Source: Pelargonium nanum
Taxonomy: Eukaryota > Streptophyta > Magnoliopsida > Geraniales > Geraniaceae
NCBI GenBank assembly: GCA_036897485.1
Contig: JAYMTF010001532.1
Location: 1-22,836 of the forward strand
Length of the DNA: 22,836 bases
Direction: 5' to 3'
The notes below the pieces were generated by a model. It searched no databases. It had not been told where the DNA came from and saw nothing but the letters and a program-made list of their open reading frames with translations. Positions 1 through 10,499 of the stretch are shown here, piece by piece. Positions within the stretch are counted from its first letter, which is position 1. Each line of letters starts with the position of its first letter. The position numbers were made by a program, and so were the translations under genes.

Positions 1-241
1 CAACTTACCGTGACTTACCGACATCATCTAGACTTAACAAACAAGCTCTAAGTGTTACGTTGGATCTCATTTGACAACTATATCGTCTAATCGATGTCAC
101 ATTTCTATGAAATGGATGAAATATACACAACGGTGAGTGTAATGACTAAAATGACCTTGCCTTTATTACTATTTACAACTAGCTCGTACAAGTCAAGGCG
201 GTCAGCGAAAAACAAAAAATGAGTGTTCGAGAAGAGAGATC

Positions 242-264
242 TGGGCCTAAGAGTAGTATAAATA
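242..264 (+). promoter_or_regulatory. Core promoter of the coiled-coil gene: site II-like TGGGCC and TATA box
   Basis: TGGGCC at 242-247 matches the plant site II element bound by TCP factors and common in promoters of housekeeping genes. TATAAATA follows at 257-264. Transcription would begin near 290, which fits the pyrimidine- and A-rich leader that follows and the consensus donor at 437. The motifs are seen directly; their use is inferred. Confidence 0.5.
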
Positions 265-289
265 AAGAGAGAATCGTCTGCAAGGAAAT

Positions 290-1128
290 GGCGCCAATCT
301 AAAATTTGAAATCCAAATAATTCTGCTTCTCTTTCTCTCTGTCTGCAACAAGGAATCAAAAACACAAATCGATATTTGGAAGCAAAGGAAAACAGCAAAC
401 CAATCGGATCGGAATCTGAGCGAAGGACTGATCGAGGTATGAAGCAATTTATGCGATCATCATCTTCTTCTTCTTCAATATCAATTACAGTTTTCGTTTG
501 ATTTTCAGTTACTTTGGCTTATATTACAGTAAGATTTGAAATCTTAATTGAGGTAATTTCTTCCTCAACAACGAACTCTGTTACTACTCTCAGTTCCGAC
601 TTGATTATCTGCAATTGCGTTGAATCGATTTGTTTTGATTTCATCACGCTGTTTTCATCGACATTTCTGTTCCAGATTTACGAAGCAAAGTATCTGTTAG
701 CCAAATGCGTTGTTCGTTTTCGTAACTGCTACTCACAGAATGGAATTGGCTTGATATTGATCTTGTTCTGTTTGTAGAGTAGTTTCCGTAGCCATTACGA
801 TGTTCAATTGAGTTCCTCACTCGTGACTTGATTTTTTTGCAATTGCGTTGAATTGATTTGTTTGATTTCATCACGCTGTGTTCATCGACATTTCTGTTCC
901 AGATTTACGAAGCAAAGCATCTGTTAGCAAATGCGTTGTTTGCTTTGGTTTCGTAATGGCTACTCATAGAATGGAATTGGCTTGATATTGATCTTGTTCT
1001 GTTTGTAGAGTAGTTTCCGTTGCCATTTCGATGTTCAATTGATGTTCCTCTCTCGTGATTACTCGTCATCTGTGAATTAATCTGTTTTATTTCCCTCCTC
1101 CAGATCTAATCAACAAAGAAATTTTCAA
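290..1128 (+). other. 5' untranslated leader with a 667-nt leader intron
   Basis: A leader exon of about 290-436 ends in a good donor (CGAG|GTATGA). A second leader segment starts at 1104 after CTCCTCCAG and runs to the ATG at 1129. The inferred intron, 437-1103, is T-rich as plant introns are, and contains a tandem duplication with extra possible acceptors at 675 and 902 (both CTGTTCCAG). Leader introns like this often raise expression in plants. The transcription start is only estimated. Confidence 0.5.
598..1055 (+). repeat. Two-copy tandem duplication, unit ~228 bp, inside the leader intron
   Basis: The block starting near 598 is repeated from about 827. The anchor GCAATTGCGTTGAAT lies at 611 and 839. 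CTGTTCCAGATTTACG ends its AG at 675 and 902. TTTGTAGAGTAGTTTCCG begins at 772 and 1002. The spacing drifts from 227 to 231 because of small indels. The copies are near-identical with scattered substitutions, so the duplication is fairly recent. Each copy carries the same possible splice acceptor. Confidence 0.9.
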
Positions 1129-2734
1129 ATGGATACCCAAGGAGATGAAATTGCACGAAAACGCATGAAAACAACAGTATGTGTAGATCTGTCTGTCTAC
1201 ATTCACTCTTTCAGATCTCAGTTTCTGATTCTTACAATTCACAGATGGAAGACAATGGAGATAATGTCGAGGACGGAGGATTATCCATAGTCGCAGCGAA
1301 TGAAGAAACAGAGACAAATGTTGTGGGATCGGAAGAGATGGAACACAATATCACTAATATCCTGGAAAAGATTGATCGCTTTACTCAAATGGTAGCTATA
1401 CTCAATCACATGCCTAGAAAATTATAATATCATTCCTATTCTGCTCTTTACCTAGTTCTTTGTGTAGATCATGTATCAATAAGTGAAATAAGTTGAAATT
1501 AAGGTCAATGGATCTGGAAGTTTGAAGTGATTTGTATAATACATTGGCATTGTCTACCTCATAGACATTATTATGGTTTTGCTGCTCATCAACTATATAT
1601 TTATACTTCCAGTCAATGATGCATGCAGGTATCTGAGTTATTGGAATCAGGAAAGGCCATGTTCAAGGAACTGAGTAATGACTTTGAAGACCGGTTGGTT
1701 ATGTGAGTTACCATACGATGAATTCTGATGTATGATTTACTCGTCTACCCTGAGTTTTGATTTTAAACATTCTGAATAAAACTTGTGCTTGCAGGTTGCA
1801 CAAGGAACAAATGGAGAAATGGCAGGATGAAATCAAAGAACTGCGGTTGCTTGATACATCGAACGAGGAGGCCAATGCTCTTCTGCATAATGCTCGATAT
1901 TTACTTCAGGGCAGTCATATCAACCCTCCTGAGGTAATTCTCAATCTTCATGCCTTTTGGATTTAAGTTGGGTAAGCACTCATAGTTCACAAAATACTCT
2001 CATCAACAAGCTCATAAAGAGCTGTAAGATAACTGAACCTGAGCTGGATGTTGAGATGTTGATTTGGGCAATTGTGAATCCTTTTTTCTTTGTTAGAATA
2101 ATAAGAATTCCATATTCAGCTGATTATGTAACATAGTCAGGCCCATTCTAAGGGAATTGTGAATTGAATAGGAGTGTTGTTCTTTAGTGTCCAGAAGCCT
2201 AGCTGAACTGCGAATTGAACACATTTAGCTTGTTGAACCTGAGCGGTAAGCTTGTAAAGCTGTGGAATGGGTTTATGATCCTCTTAAGCAGCTTAGTTTA
2301 CTTGCCACATTCATCTATAGTAATCTATGATGCTTCGATACGTATCCGACATTCGGTACATGTTCCCAATTTTTAATAACTTTAAAGAGGATATGTGTCA
2401 CACACCTCTCGTATCCTTTTCCAAAAGTGAGTTGATTGAACGAGTTCAATAATCTAAAACATACTGACGTACATGAATTGATGTAGCTTATAATTTATAT
2501 GCAACATAGAAAATATAAATTGTCATTTATTATTGTTGAAAGTATGTTTTGCGTATTGTGCCTATGATTTTATCAAAATTGTTTGTCACTGTATCCGTAT
2601 CATATCTTGTATCTCGTACCTATGTCTATTTAATTATTTGATCAACCAACATTCTCAACTGCATTTATGCAAATAATATTGTACAAAAACTGATGAAAGA
2701 AGTTGGCACACAGGTTCTCCAGGGACATGAGTAG
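1129..2734 (+). CDS. Small acidic coiled-coil protein of unknown function (five coding exons, 142 aa)
   Basis: Coding exons are 1129-1176, 1245-1391, 1629-1702, 1795-1933 and 2714-2734. All introns are GT-AG and all exons join in frame. Residues 1-16 include a basic patch (ARKRMK). Residues ~17-50 are rich in Glu, Asp and Asn. From ~50 to ~120 the protein is heptad-like and charged (NITNILEKIDRF, LLESGKAMFKEL, KEQMEKWQDEIKEL), which suggests a coiled coil and a dimeric or scaffold role. There is no signal peptide or membrane segment. I recognise it only vaguely as one of the short plant proteins sometimes labelled tropomyosin-like, and assign no function. The last exon adds only six residues (VLQGHE) before TAG. 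If it is not used, read-through at 1934 adds VILNLHAFWI and stops at 1966. The first coding intron is only 68 nt, near the plant minimum. Confidence 0.7.
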
Positions 2735-3991
2735 AGAGTATCAATGAACTCGAAAAGGGGTGTGCCAGTTGTGCTTTCTGGGTTCTTGCAAGATAAGAGG
2801 TACAATGTTGGCCATTTTGATTTGAAGCATATCTGCCATATGCGAAAAACTTTACTGGTAAAATTCTAACCAAGTTAGAGCAAAAGAGAATTTGAATATC
2901 TTTCTCTGATTCACATATCTAACACATACCAAGAAAAAGACCATGAATATGTTTGCTGGTTTTTGTATTTCATGTTCTGAAACCATTTATGCAATGGTAG
3001 TAAAGTACCTTATATATATGCATATATTTCTTTTTACCATCTCCAGTACCTTATGCATTGATTCTCATATTCTTCTAAAGGTCTTATTTTTGTGGTAAAA
3101 TACTCAATTTGGTCCCCAAACTTTGATGTTTTGACCCAATTTGGTCCTTGAACCTTTTTTTGACCCGAAATGGTCCATAAACTTTGAAATATTGATCCAG
3201 TTTGGTCCCTAAACTTTTGATATAAGCTTTAAAGCCAAAGACCATTTTGGATCAATATGAGAAAGTTCAAGAACCATTTCAGGTAAAAAAAAAATTCAAA
3301 GACCAAATTAGGGCGAAACGCTTAAGTTTAGAGACTATTTTTGGTAAAAAAAAAATGGTTTATGAACCAAATTGGTTTAAAATACCAAAGTTTGAGAACT
3401 AAATTTAGTCTTTCACCTATTTTTGTTAGCCTATGGAGGCACCAATTGGTTCGTTGCCATGCCTATAGGATCTACTATTTGCACATGATAGCTTAGTACG
3501 ATTTTCATGCACTTGTTCACCTGTTGATAAATGAAATTCTGGGGACATGCCAATCTATTTTTTTATGTAGTACATCAGTATATGTATATCACAAACTTTG
3601 AAAATGTATTCTCGAAGTATGGTTTACAAGATAACGAGTAACAATCATGTGACAATGATCATGTCATCTATTTATAACCAAAATTATCTTTAGACAAATT
3701 ACATGTAATATAAGACAAATCGGTGGCACAAACCACCTAGGTTATATAATATTACTGTACACTTGGATCTATTAAATATAAATTGGCCAAGCCATTCATA
3801 AAACAACTGATAGGTCTGGCGCCATTAATTGACAAATCATTTTGTAACACGGGAAAATTTTGGGGGCTACACCAATAACTCTTGCTCTCTCTCCACTTAA
3901 ACTTTAGTATATTTAGCTAAGAAAACAAGATAGAGTAATGTAGACCTGAATGAAGTAGTTGCTGTTGGGACAGCATGGCAATGTGGAATAG
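2735..3991. other. Convergent intergenic region
   Basis: This stretch separates the ends of the coiled-coil gene (+) and the phosphatase gene (-). The first ~250 bases probably hold the 3' UTR of the former and the last ~200 that of the latter. The only structured element I see is the Mutator-type MITE at 3094-3417. The rest is AT-rich with no convincing open frame. Confidence 0.6.
3085..3426. mobile_element. Mutator-like MITE (324 bp) with 9-bp target-site duplication
   Basis: The element occupies 3094-3417. Its left end starts GGTAAAATACTCAATTTGG and the reverse complement of its right end starts GGTGAAAGACTAAATTTAG. The inverted similarity continues inward for roughly 60 bases (the phrase CAATTTGGTCCCCAAACTTT and diverged versions). 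It is flanked on both sides by the identical 9-mer TATTTTTGT (3085-3093 and 3418-3426). Long terminal inverted repeats with a 9-bp duplication are the mark of Mutator-like elements. Inside, a short motif (TTTGGTCC..AAACTTTG) recurs several times in both orientations. It has no coding capacity. Confidence 0.85.
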
Positions 3992-6900
3992 TTATCCGGA
4001 CGATCTCCAAATCCTTCCCTCCAAAGATACCACCATCACAGAAACATCGTCGTGATACTTGCGTCGATCTCCTTGAGGAATATCAAGCAATTCATGAAAA
4101 TCCATTCCTGCAGCGGCCGATGTTAAGGCATCAGAAAATGAACAAAAAGATATACTTCCGGATCTGTACAAGGAACGACATGTGCAGGAGGATCGCAAAG
4201 TCTATATAATATACAAATCTAGACTCCCAAACAGGCCAGTTTATGAATTTAAGCTTCACACTTTAACAATAACTGCCAATTCACTATATTTGTAAACACA
4301 ATATGATGTTTAAAATAAAATTGCAGAGGCAAAGAGCTACTAAAGTTGAGAACTCGGAAGTGAGTTGCATCCCAGAAACAAATTAACATCACATAAAATT
4401 ATACCCCCAATATTTGCTGGTTTTCTAGTGTTTAGATTGAGTTAAAGTTCAAAATTGGGAAACATGCAATGTCTTGGGCTTTCACTACTAAAATTTCAAC
4501 CTTAACCATTATATGCAAGCTCATTCACTTTATGTTTTTTTCAATGTGGGACATTATCACCCACTTGAACATTATCCCTCACGTGCAAGCCTTGACACAT
4601 GCACAATTAGAAGGTTTTCAAATCGGCACTCCCCTCTCACATGTACGTATTTTTCTTCTACACGTGGGCCACTACAAGCATGTCCTTCTGCAAGTGGGCC
4701 GGAAACCACAGGGGGAGGCAACGGGGCCCCTTCGAGCCTAGGCCAGGATCATAATCTGCTTTGATACCATGGTAAACTTAACTTCAACCCAAAAGGTTAA
4801 GTTTAACATGGTATCAAAGCAGGTTATGATCTTGGCCTAGGCTCGAAGGAGGCCCTTTTATGTTGCCTCCCCCTGTGGTCTCCGGCTAGGATCATAACAT
4901 GCCTTGATAAGCAAAATGTGACTCACTAGACGACAAGGAGAAACATACTAGGACATTAACAAGATAAAAATCATGGTAGGCTCCTATAGCCAGCTGAACT
5001 TTTTAGCTGACACCACTAGATTTTCCCACATGAGCTTTTCACCAAGGACATTAAAAAGACCAAAATTTATTAGCAAACTTAATCAACTGACCATTTTTTT
5101 TGGCAGCGCGGAAAAGAAGCTCAGCGATCAGGTACTGTGCAGGATCACCTTCCGGGACATTTTCCATGAACCATGTAACATGGGCAACTACCTCTTCATT
5201 ACTGAAATACTGGTAAAGCCCATCGGAAGAGAGCACCAAGAACCGGTCACTTGAAGATAGCCGATGATGAAAAACAGAAGGGATACAGCTGACATAGGGG
5301 GCAGTTCCAACATACTCAACTCGAAACATCTCAAGTAGAGCGTCATTACATGTTGGCTGCAGCAAACAAGTGAAAGTAAATTCTAAAGCAGTGCAGTATA
5401 TGGGAAAATAATTAGAAAATTGGAACAAAATAAAAAATTGAACAGTTCAAGACACTAAGGACACTATGAAAAATAGCCTTTTATTAGTATAATATGTCAT
5501 TTCACGCATCCTAAAACAATTTTACAGCTTCACTTTTGCAATTTCTGTATTATTAACTCTTTTAACAGAGCAGTTAAACAGTGTCAAACTTTAGTGTCCT
5601 TGTACATGCCTAAGCTTCCTTCTATTTATATATTCCCGTACCACTAGAGACAGGCTCCTTGAATAAATGTTTATGTTACAAGAATGCAAAAACATTAAAA
5701 TCACTAGAAAGCAAACAATCATTAGCAGCACATACGTGAAAGCAGCTTGCAATCCAAGAATTAACTTTTGATCAAAGGTCATAGTTAAATGATAAACTAA
5801 CCTTCTTCAGGAACCCGGCACCAAAAGCTCTAGTGACCTTTAATTGCCCCTTTACTCGATCATTCAAAATGGCTTGGTTGTCATCAGGATGTTCTGCCTT
5901 TACTCTAGAAACTTCCTGCAGCAAACAATCAAGAGTGTAAACTTTTGTTTTTCAAATACTGTACACAAAACGCTATATAAGACTTATTATTTCTTTTTGA
6001 CATTTTTATTCTAAAAACTAATAATATGAGAAAACACTAAAACGGGGTAGAACTCCCAAATGTGAGATATGTCCAAAACATAAAAGTAGAATGAAATGAC
6101 AAGTACACGGAAGAAGAAAAGTTGATGATCTTGAACTCACAAACTCGATGGTTTTGTTTGGTCTCTGGAGATACGAAATGAATTTTAACAATTGTGAACC
6201 AAAATAAAAAACTTAAAGCTGTAAAACTTGGTCTATTCTAACGCTTTCATACCTCACTATACAACTATCATCAAAATTACTAAATAAAACACATGATAAG
6301 AGTTAAGTCAAAGTGAGAGTTCGATAGTTCAAGTTATTTGTTTTGTCCACGTCAGGCATTTATTGATCTTTGTACAAAAGGTGAGAACTCGGAGAAATTT
6401 TGGTTTTCTTAGATTAATCAGTCAATTGCTTTTCGCTCTTCTTGTTGAGTGCTCACTCTACAAGAACAGAACTTAATACCAATGGTGACTCAGATCAACC
6501 AACTGAACCAAATCAAATCAAATAGAAAATGAAACTAGAAGAATCTGAGCACAACATGACAGCAAATGGTTGTTGAAAATTGAAAAAAAAATCGGTTTCT
6601 CAAGATCTCTTTCATTGTTGATTTCGCTCTCTTCTCTGAAAATTTCCTTAAGGAGTTACAGTGGTAGAGCCCTACATTATATGGGAAAAGAAAGATCGCA
6701 CATTGCTTTCATGTGCACAATGGTTGGTGCCTTTTTAGGTTGGGCACAAGAAGACATTAACAAGTCAAAGTGCAAGTCCTCCCAATCTAACATTGTTAAA
6801 CAGCAAAAATCAATTTGGATGGAGAATCAGCCATAGATGGCCATATGAACAATGGGATACGGCTAAATAATTTGGTGACATAGTTCAAGGCTTAGCTATG

Positions 6901-9541
6901 ACCTTTACCTAAAAGTTAAATACATAAAATATAATTAGATGCAGCTCTATAATTCGGTGGGCATATTTCAAGGTTCAATTATGAGAACAACAACACTAAC
7001 CAAACCATCTCTCAAACAATGCTGGGGTCTGTATATAAATACTTAAGCAAACCTCTTTGGGAAAGGTTCAATTATGACACTTTAACCTAAAAGTTAATTA
7101 CATACTATATATATACAGCACATATGTTACAAGACATCAGGAGTAAAGAACCAACTTACAGCTATGCATTGATGAATAAAACAAACCCCAAATTATTGAT
7201 ATATTTTTTATATAAAAAAATATTTGAATAAAGATCATGAAATAATAATAGGAAGAAACTTTCCAGAAAGAGGGAAACAGACCTCTTCAACATTAGTGCT
7301 GTGGTCAGTAGAAAGCTGAACTGCTCTCATCTTTAAACTGCATACAGTGATCTCTCTATTTTTGTTTATCTTGTTTATCTGATTGTCTCGGTTGTGCACT
7401 GGGGACTCCTCCGATATTCTATCCAACTCCATACGTACTAGAGATTCTCTGGATCTATTCCCATGCCTCACATCATCCTTTATAAAATTTGGGTTTGGGT
7501 GGCGATCATTTGGTCTTTCTTGTGCCAATATCACACGGCTATCCCCAAGGTTCATGACATACACATCCTGATCCTTCATCAACATAACTAGAACACATGA
7601 TCCCATCAAACAAAGCTCAGGATTTTTGTCAAGAGCCGATTCTACCATATCCACATAAGCATCTTCAGTTTTTTGAAGTGCTCGAGCCATCGCTTTTAAG
7701 ACTGCATCATGGTCAACAACACCTGATCTGCATATACGAATAGGTCGAACAGGTTCTGATATTCTCTCATCAATACAAGTTTCCTCTCTGTGCCAATCAT
7801 AATTCCAAGGAAACAACTTTTTACGCAATGACTTCTGCTTTCTATACATTTGCCTAATCTTTTCACTAACAAGGGATGTCCTAGTACTCTGCCTTTTCCC
7901 AGAAACAGAAATAGCATTTACAACACTTTTATCAACAGAATCAACTCCAACCCCTCCACGTTCTCCTGAAGTAGTGGGGTCTTCACTGTAATGAATAGAA
8001 TGATCACATTTAGAGTTTTGTGAGCAAGATTTCAGATGTTCTTCTTGTCTGGTTTCCCTAGAACTTACAGTATCTAGATTAGGCTGACAATCCTGTGAAA
8101 CTTCTCTTCCGCTCCCAGCTCGGGATACTGATACAACATCTTGTCCATCTCGTTGTTCCATTTGTAGAAGCTCATAAAGTCTCATACTTTTTCTGCCTTG
8201 ACCAGTCAAGCCTGCAATTGAAAAAGGAACAGTTGCACTCCCTGGGATGTCAGGTTGTTTGCAACCAGGTAACTGATGCTCAAAAGTGCCCCTACCTTCA
8301 TCTTTTTCTTCAACTATCTCACAGTTTGATGATTGACACCCTAGAATTCCTGGATTAGATGATTTTTCCAAATTATGAGAAACTACTTCACTTGAATGAG
8401 AATTGGTCTGGTCCTCCAAGACACTCTCTGAACCAGCATCCAGATTTCCACTCTTAGAAGTTTCAGATTGCACAAGATCAACAAGAGATTTCTCTTCATA
8501 ATCCCAAAGTAGCCCTTCCAATTCCCTGTCTAAGGTTCTATAAAGGTGACACATCAGAAAATCTGGTGCATCTGGCCCGCTAAAACCATCATAAATTCCA
8601 ATAAATAACCACCCCTGTTCCTCTGAAAGCACAACGTGAACTCTATCTTCTCCAGCCTTGCCATGAGCCCATTGCAAGTTGCAGGTATTCCCATATTCCA
8701 CTTCTGATTGTCCTACTTCACAACAGTTACGGGTGGTTCCTATTCGAAGCTTTGGTTCCTTAGGATGCCAGGCTACTTGAGTCATTGGGTGCGAGAAGAA
8801 TCTTTGCTTCCAAGTAGAACCAACAGAATGTCTCGAAAAGGTACGGGAAAGGGTGCTTTTCATTGGTCCACTCACACTCCTCATGAGATGTTTGAAGCCT
8901 GGTCTTCGGCGGCCACGTGTAAGAGGAGCAGAGAAGTTGGTTTGGTCAGTAGCATCCAGAGGACCTGACATAATCCCCTTCTGGATTGGACCAGACATAA
9001 AACCACCTCCCCTTTCCAAAGGACCTGATGTGAAACCTCTCTCAAGAGGCCCTGACATAAACCCATTTAAAGGTCCAGATCCACGAGGCAGTGGCTGCAA
9101 AGGAATTGCAGCAAATGAGGAGGTGCTCTCAAATGATGCAGCAGGCTCCAGAACGTCTGTGGCAAATAATGCACTATGGTTACCAGTGCGAGCGGTAGAA
9201 ACATTGGCACTGACAGAAGCACCTGAGATGGTTTTGAAAGTGGTTTCAGGAAAACTCTTGTTGGGGATTATGGCTCTGTATGAAAGGGAGGGATCCTCGA
9301 CTGTCTCGTGTCTGAATGACCCACTCCAAGTGTCGGAATCAAACATGCTAGAATCAACAGTAAACCTCTCAGAGTTTGACGGGGAGATGGCAGGAGATTC
9401 AAAAATGAAAGGCCTAACATAACAAAAGGAGTGACCCAATCCTTCATCCAATTGCTCTAGGAAGTCTATATCTACCTCTTTGCTGTTTTTGCCACCAAAA
9501 GGCACGAAACAGCCGGCAACACGAGATGTACTGTTACCCAT
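3992..9541 (-). CDS. POL: POLTERGEIST-like protein phosphatase 2C (four exons, 917 aa)
   Basis: Exons are 9541-7283, 5915-5802, 5356-5092 and 4107-3992; they join in frame with GT-AG introns. The protein starts MGNSTS, a consensus N-myristoylation site, as expected for the plasma-membrane-bound POL/PLL phosphatases that act downstream of CLAVATA/WUSCHEL signalling in meristems. A cluster of SGPL/SGPI motifs lies at ~155-195, with SGPM at ~224. The PP2C domain begins near 288 ([18 protein letters not shown] with D318) and is split by a ~220-residue Ser/Glu-rich insert. It resumes with NLGDSRV (~666), LSTDHST (~744), [20 protein letters not shown] (D836) and YHDDVSV (D899/D900). All metal-binding motifs are present, so it should be active on phospho-Ser/Thr. 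The N-terminus and domain order match Arabidopsis POL more closely than the other PLL members. Its length is slightly above Arabidopsis POL (about 850 aa). It ends WRSSG then TAA. Confidence 0.93.
4108..5091 (-). other. Third intron of the POL-like gene (984 nt) with retroelement debris
   Basis: The donor is AAT-G|GTCAG at 5091 and the acceptor CTGCAG ends at 4108. About 4540-4900 looks like LTR-retrotransposon sequence rather than ordinary intron: a GC-richer stretch with ACGTG and GTGGGCC phrases followed by a palindrome holding two primer-binding-site-like motifs. The other parts are AT-rich and featureless. Confidence 0.6.
4699..4885. mobile_element. Palindromic LTR-retrotransposon remnant with two opposed primer-binding sites
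   Basis: The arms at ~4699-4788 and ~4794-4885 are inverted copies of each other, with a centre of a few bases. Each arm reads, outward from the centre, TTAAGTTTA(A)CA or TTAAGTTTACCA and then TGGTATCAAAGC (+ strand 4809-4820; - strand 4769-4758). That 12-mer differs by one base from TGGTATCAGAGC, the plant LTR-retrotransposon primer-binding site complementary to initiator tRNA-Met. A CA dinucleotide directly before it fits an LTR end. The arms continue through GGCCTAGGCTCGAAGG to CCGG. The element is a fragment with no coding frame. It sits in an intron of the POL-like gene. Confidence 0.7.
5916..7282 (-). other. First intron of the POL-like gene (1367 nt)
   Basis: The donor is GAAGAG|GTCTGT at 7282 and the acceptor CTGCAG ends at 5916. 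A stretch around 6650-6780 (GGGAAAAGAAAGATCGCACA onward) is GC-richer than its surroundings and resembles LTR-type repeat sequence, though I cannot name a family. Diverged direct repeats lie further toward the donor. No coding exon was needed or found here, since exons 1 and 2 join exactly in phase. Confidence 0.6.
6884..7111. repeat. Diverged direct repeats in POL-like intron 1
   Basis: A ~50-base block at 6884-6933 (AAGGCTTAGCTATGACCTTT, then ACCTAAAAGTTAA) recurs at about 7063-7111 (AAGGTTCAATTATGACACTT, then ACCTAAAAGTTAA). A partial third copy of its first half lies near 6954-6984 (TTTCAAGGTTCAATTATGA). The copies probably derive from a decayed retroelement. Confidence 0.45.
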
Positions 9542-10490
9542 TGTTATTACTTCACAAATAATAACATACAGATAGACAGTGACAGTGTGTTAGAGAATAA
9601 GACACCCTCTAGCTTTACACGAAGATCTCTAGAACATTGCTTTGTTGCATCAAGCATGAGAGTGTACACAGAAAACAACTAGATGAATTTGAAAAACCTG
9701 CATAAGCTTGTGTTCTCTTGGCTCCTCCTTTTCCTCCTCAACCGCCATATGATTTTCATACTCCTCCTGGTTATGCTTATGCTCATGCATCATCCACCGG
9801 AGACCAACAATTTTTTTTTTCTTTTTCAAAACCAATCCAAAGCTGACTTCTGTTCTTGATAAGACTACCAAAACACACCTCCTTCTTCCTCTATAAACTG
9901 TGTGGTTTTTGTGCGGTGCACACCAACAAAATTATTGTTTTCATCAACTAACTAATTAATTAATACTGTACCAAAATAAAATAAAATAAAAACAAAAAGG
10001 ACACATACGCATGAAAGAAATGGAGTATTTATTACAGAAAGAGTGTAAAAAAACAAAAACAAAAAGTGACGATTTGATCTGATCTGACCTCTTGAGATTC
10101 GGAAGCTATGGATCGAAACAGAACACGGCAAATGGAGCGCATCAAAGACGGAGAAGCAGACACCAAAGCTTCACAGATTCGCCGCAGAATCTGCGAAAAA
10201 TCGCCGGAAAATTCGACGAAAAACCGAAGAATCTGAGGCTCAGATTGATCGATTCGTGAGAAAAGCGAGAGCTACACAGTGAGTGTGAGTTTGTGAGGAG
10301 AAGCTGAGAGAGAAATGGACTGGGGAAGAAGAAGCAGAGCAGAGAGAATGTGAGTTTTGAGAGGGAATTTTTGGTGTTTCTTTTTCTTTTTCTTTTGCGA
10401 TTCACTAAAAAATTGGGATTTGGTGTGATGTGATGATGATGAAGAATCAAAGTTGAGTTCATCAAGGAGAGAGAGAGAGAGAGAGAGTGA
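9542..10490 (-). other. Probable 5' leader of the POL-like gene, with a leader intron
   Basis: On the minus strand a pyrimidine-rich exon is inferred from about 10490 to 10089, ending CTCAAGAG|GTCAGATC. An acceptor CTTATGCAG precedes 9697, giving a second leader exon 9697-9542 directly before the ATG. The implied intron 10088-9698 (391 nt) has a poly-T/A tract. The leader holds several upstream ATGs, including one opening a 107-codon frame (10465-10142). That peptide has the composition of translated CT-rich leader DNA (runs of Ser, Leu, Phe), so I do not call it a gene. Confidence 0.4.
10466..10487. repeat. (GA)n / (CT)n microsatellite near the POL-like transcription start
   Basis: Eleven GA dinucleotides in a row. 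On the transcribed (minus) strand this is a CT run at the probable start of the leader, a frequent position for GAGA/CT elements recognised by BPC-type factors in plants. Confidence 0.8.
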
Positions 10491-10499
10491 GTCTCTTTC

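Noticed and set aside
1215-1244. An upstream in-frame acceptor (TTTCAG) that would add ten residues to the coiled-coil protein
   Set aside because: Using it leaves an intron of only 38 nt, below the size plants splice efficiently. The acceptor at 1244 gives 68 nt and is preferred.
6570-6836. An 88-codon + strand frame in POL-like intron 1
   Set aside because: No splice partners, no recognisable domain, and antisense to the intron. The segment looks like retroelement-derived repeat.
8853-9422. A 189-codon open frame on the + strand opposite the phosphatase exon
   Set aside because: It lies wholly antisense to the well-supported first exon of the POL-like gene. Its translation (repeated GPD..P phrases) is the mirror of the SGPL repeats, so it is a shadow.
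10142-10465. A 107-codon minus-strand frame taken as a small gene
   Set aside because: Its Ser/Leu/Phe-rich translation reflects CT-rich leader DNA, and it lies where the POL-like 5' leader is expected. It is treated as a possible upstream frame only.
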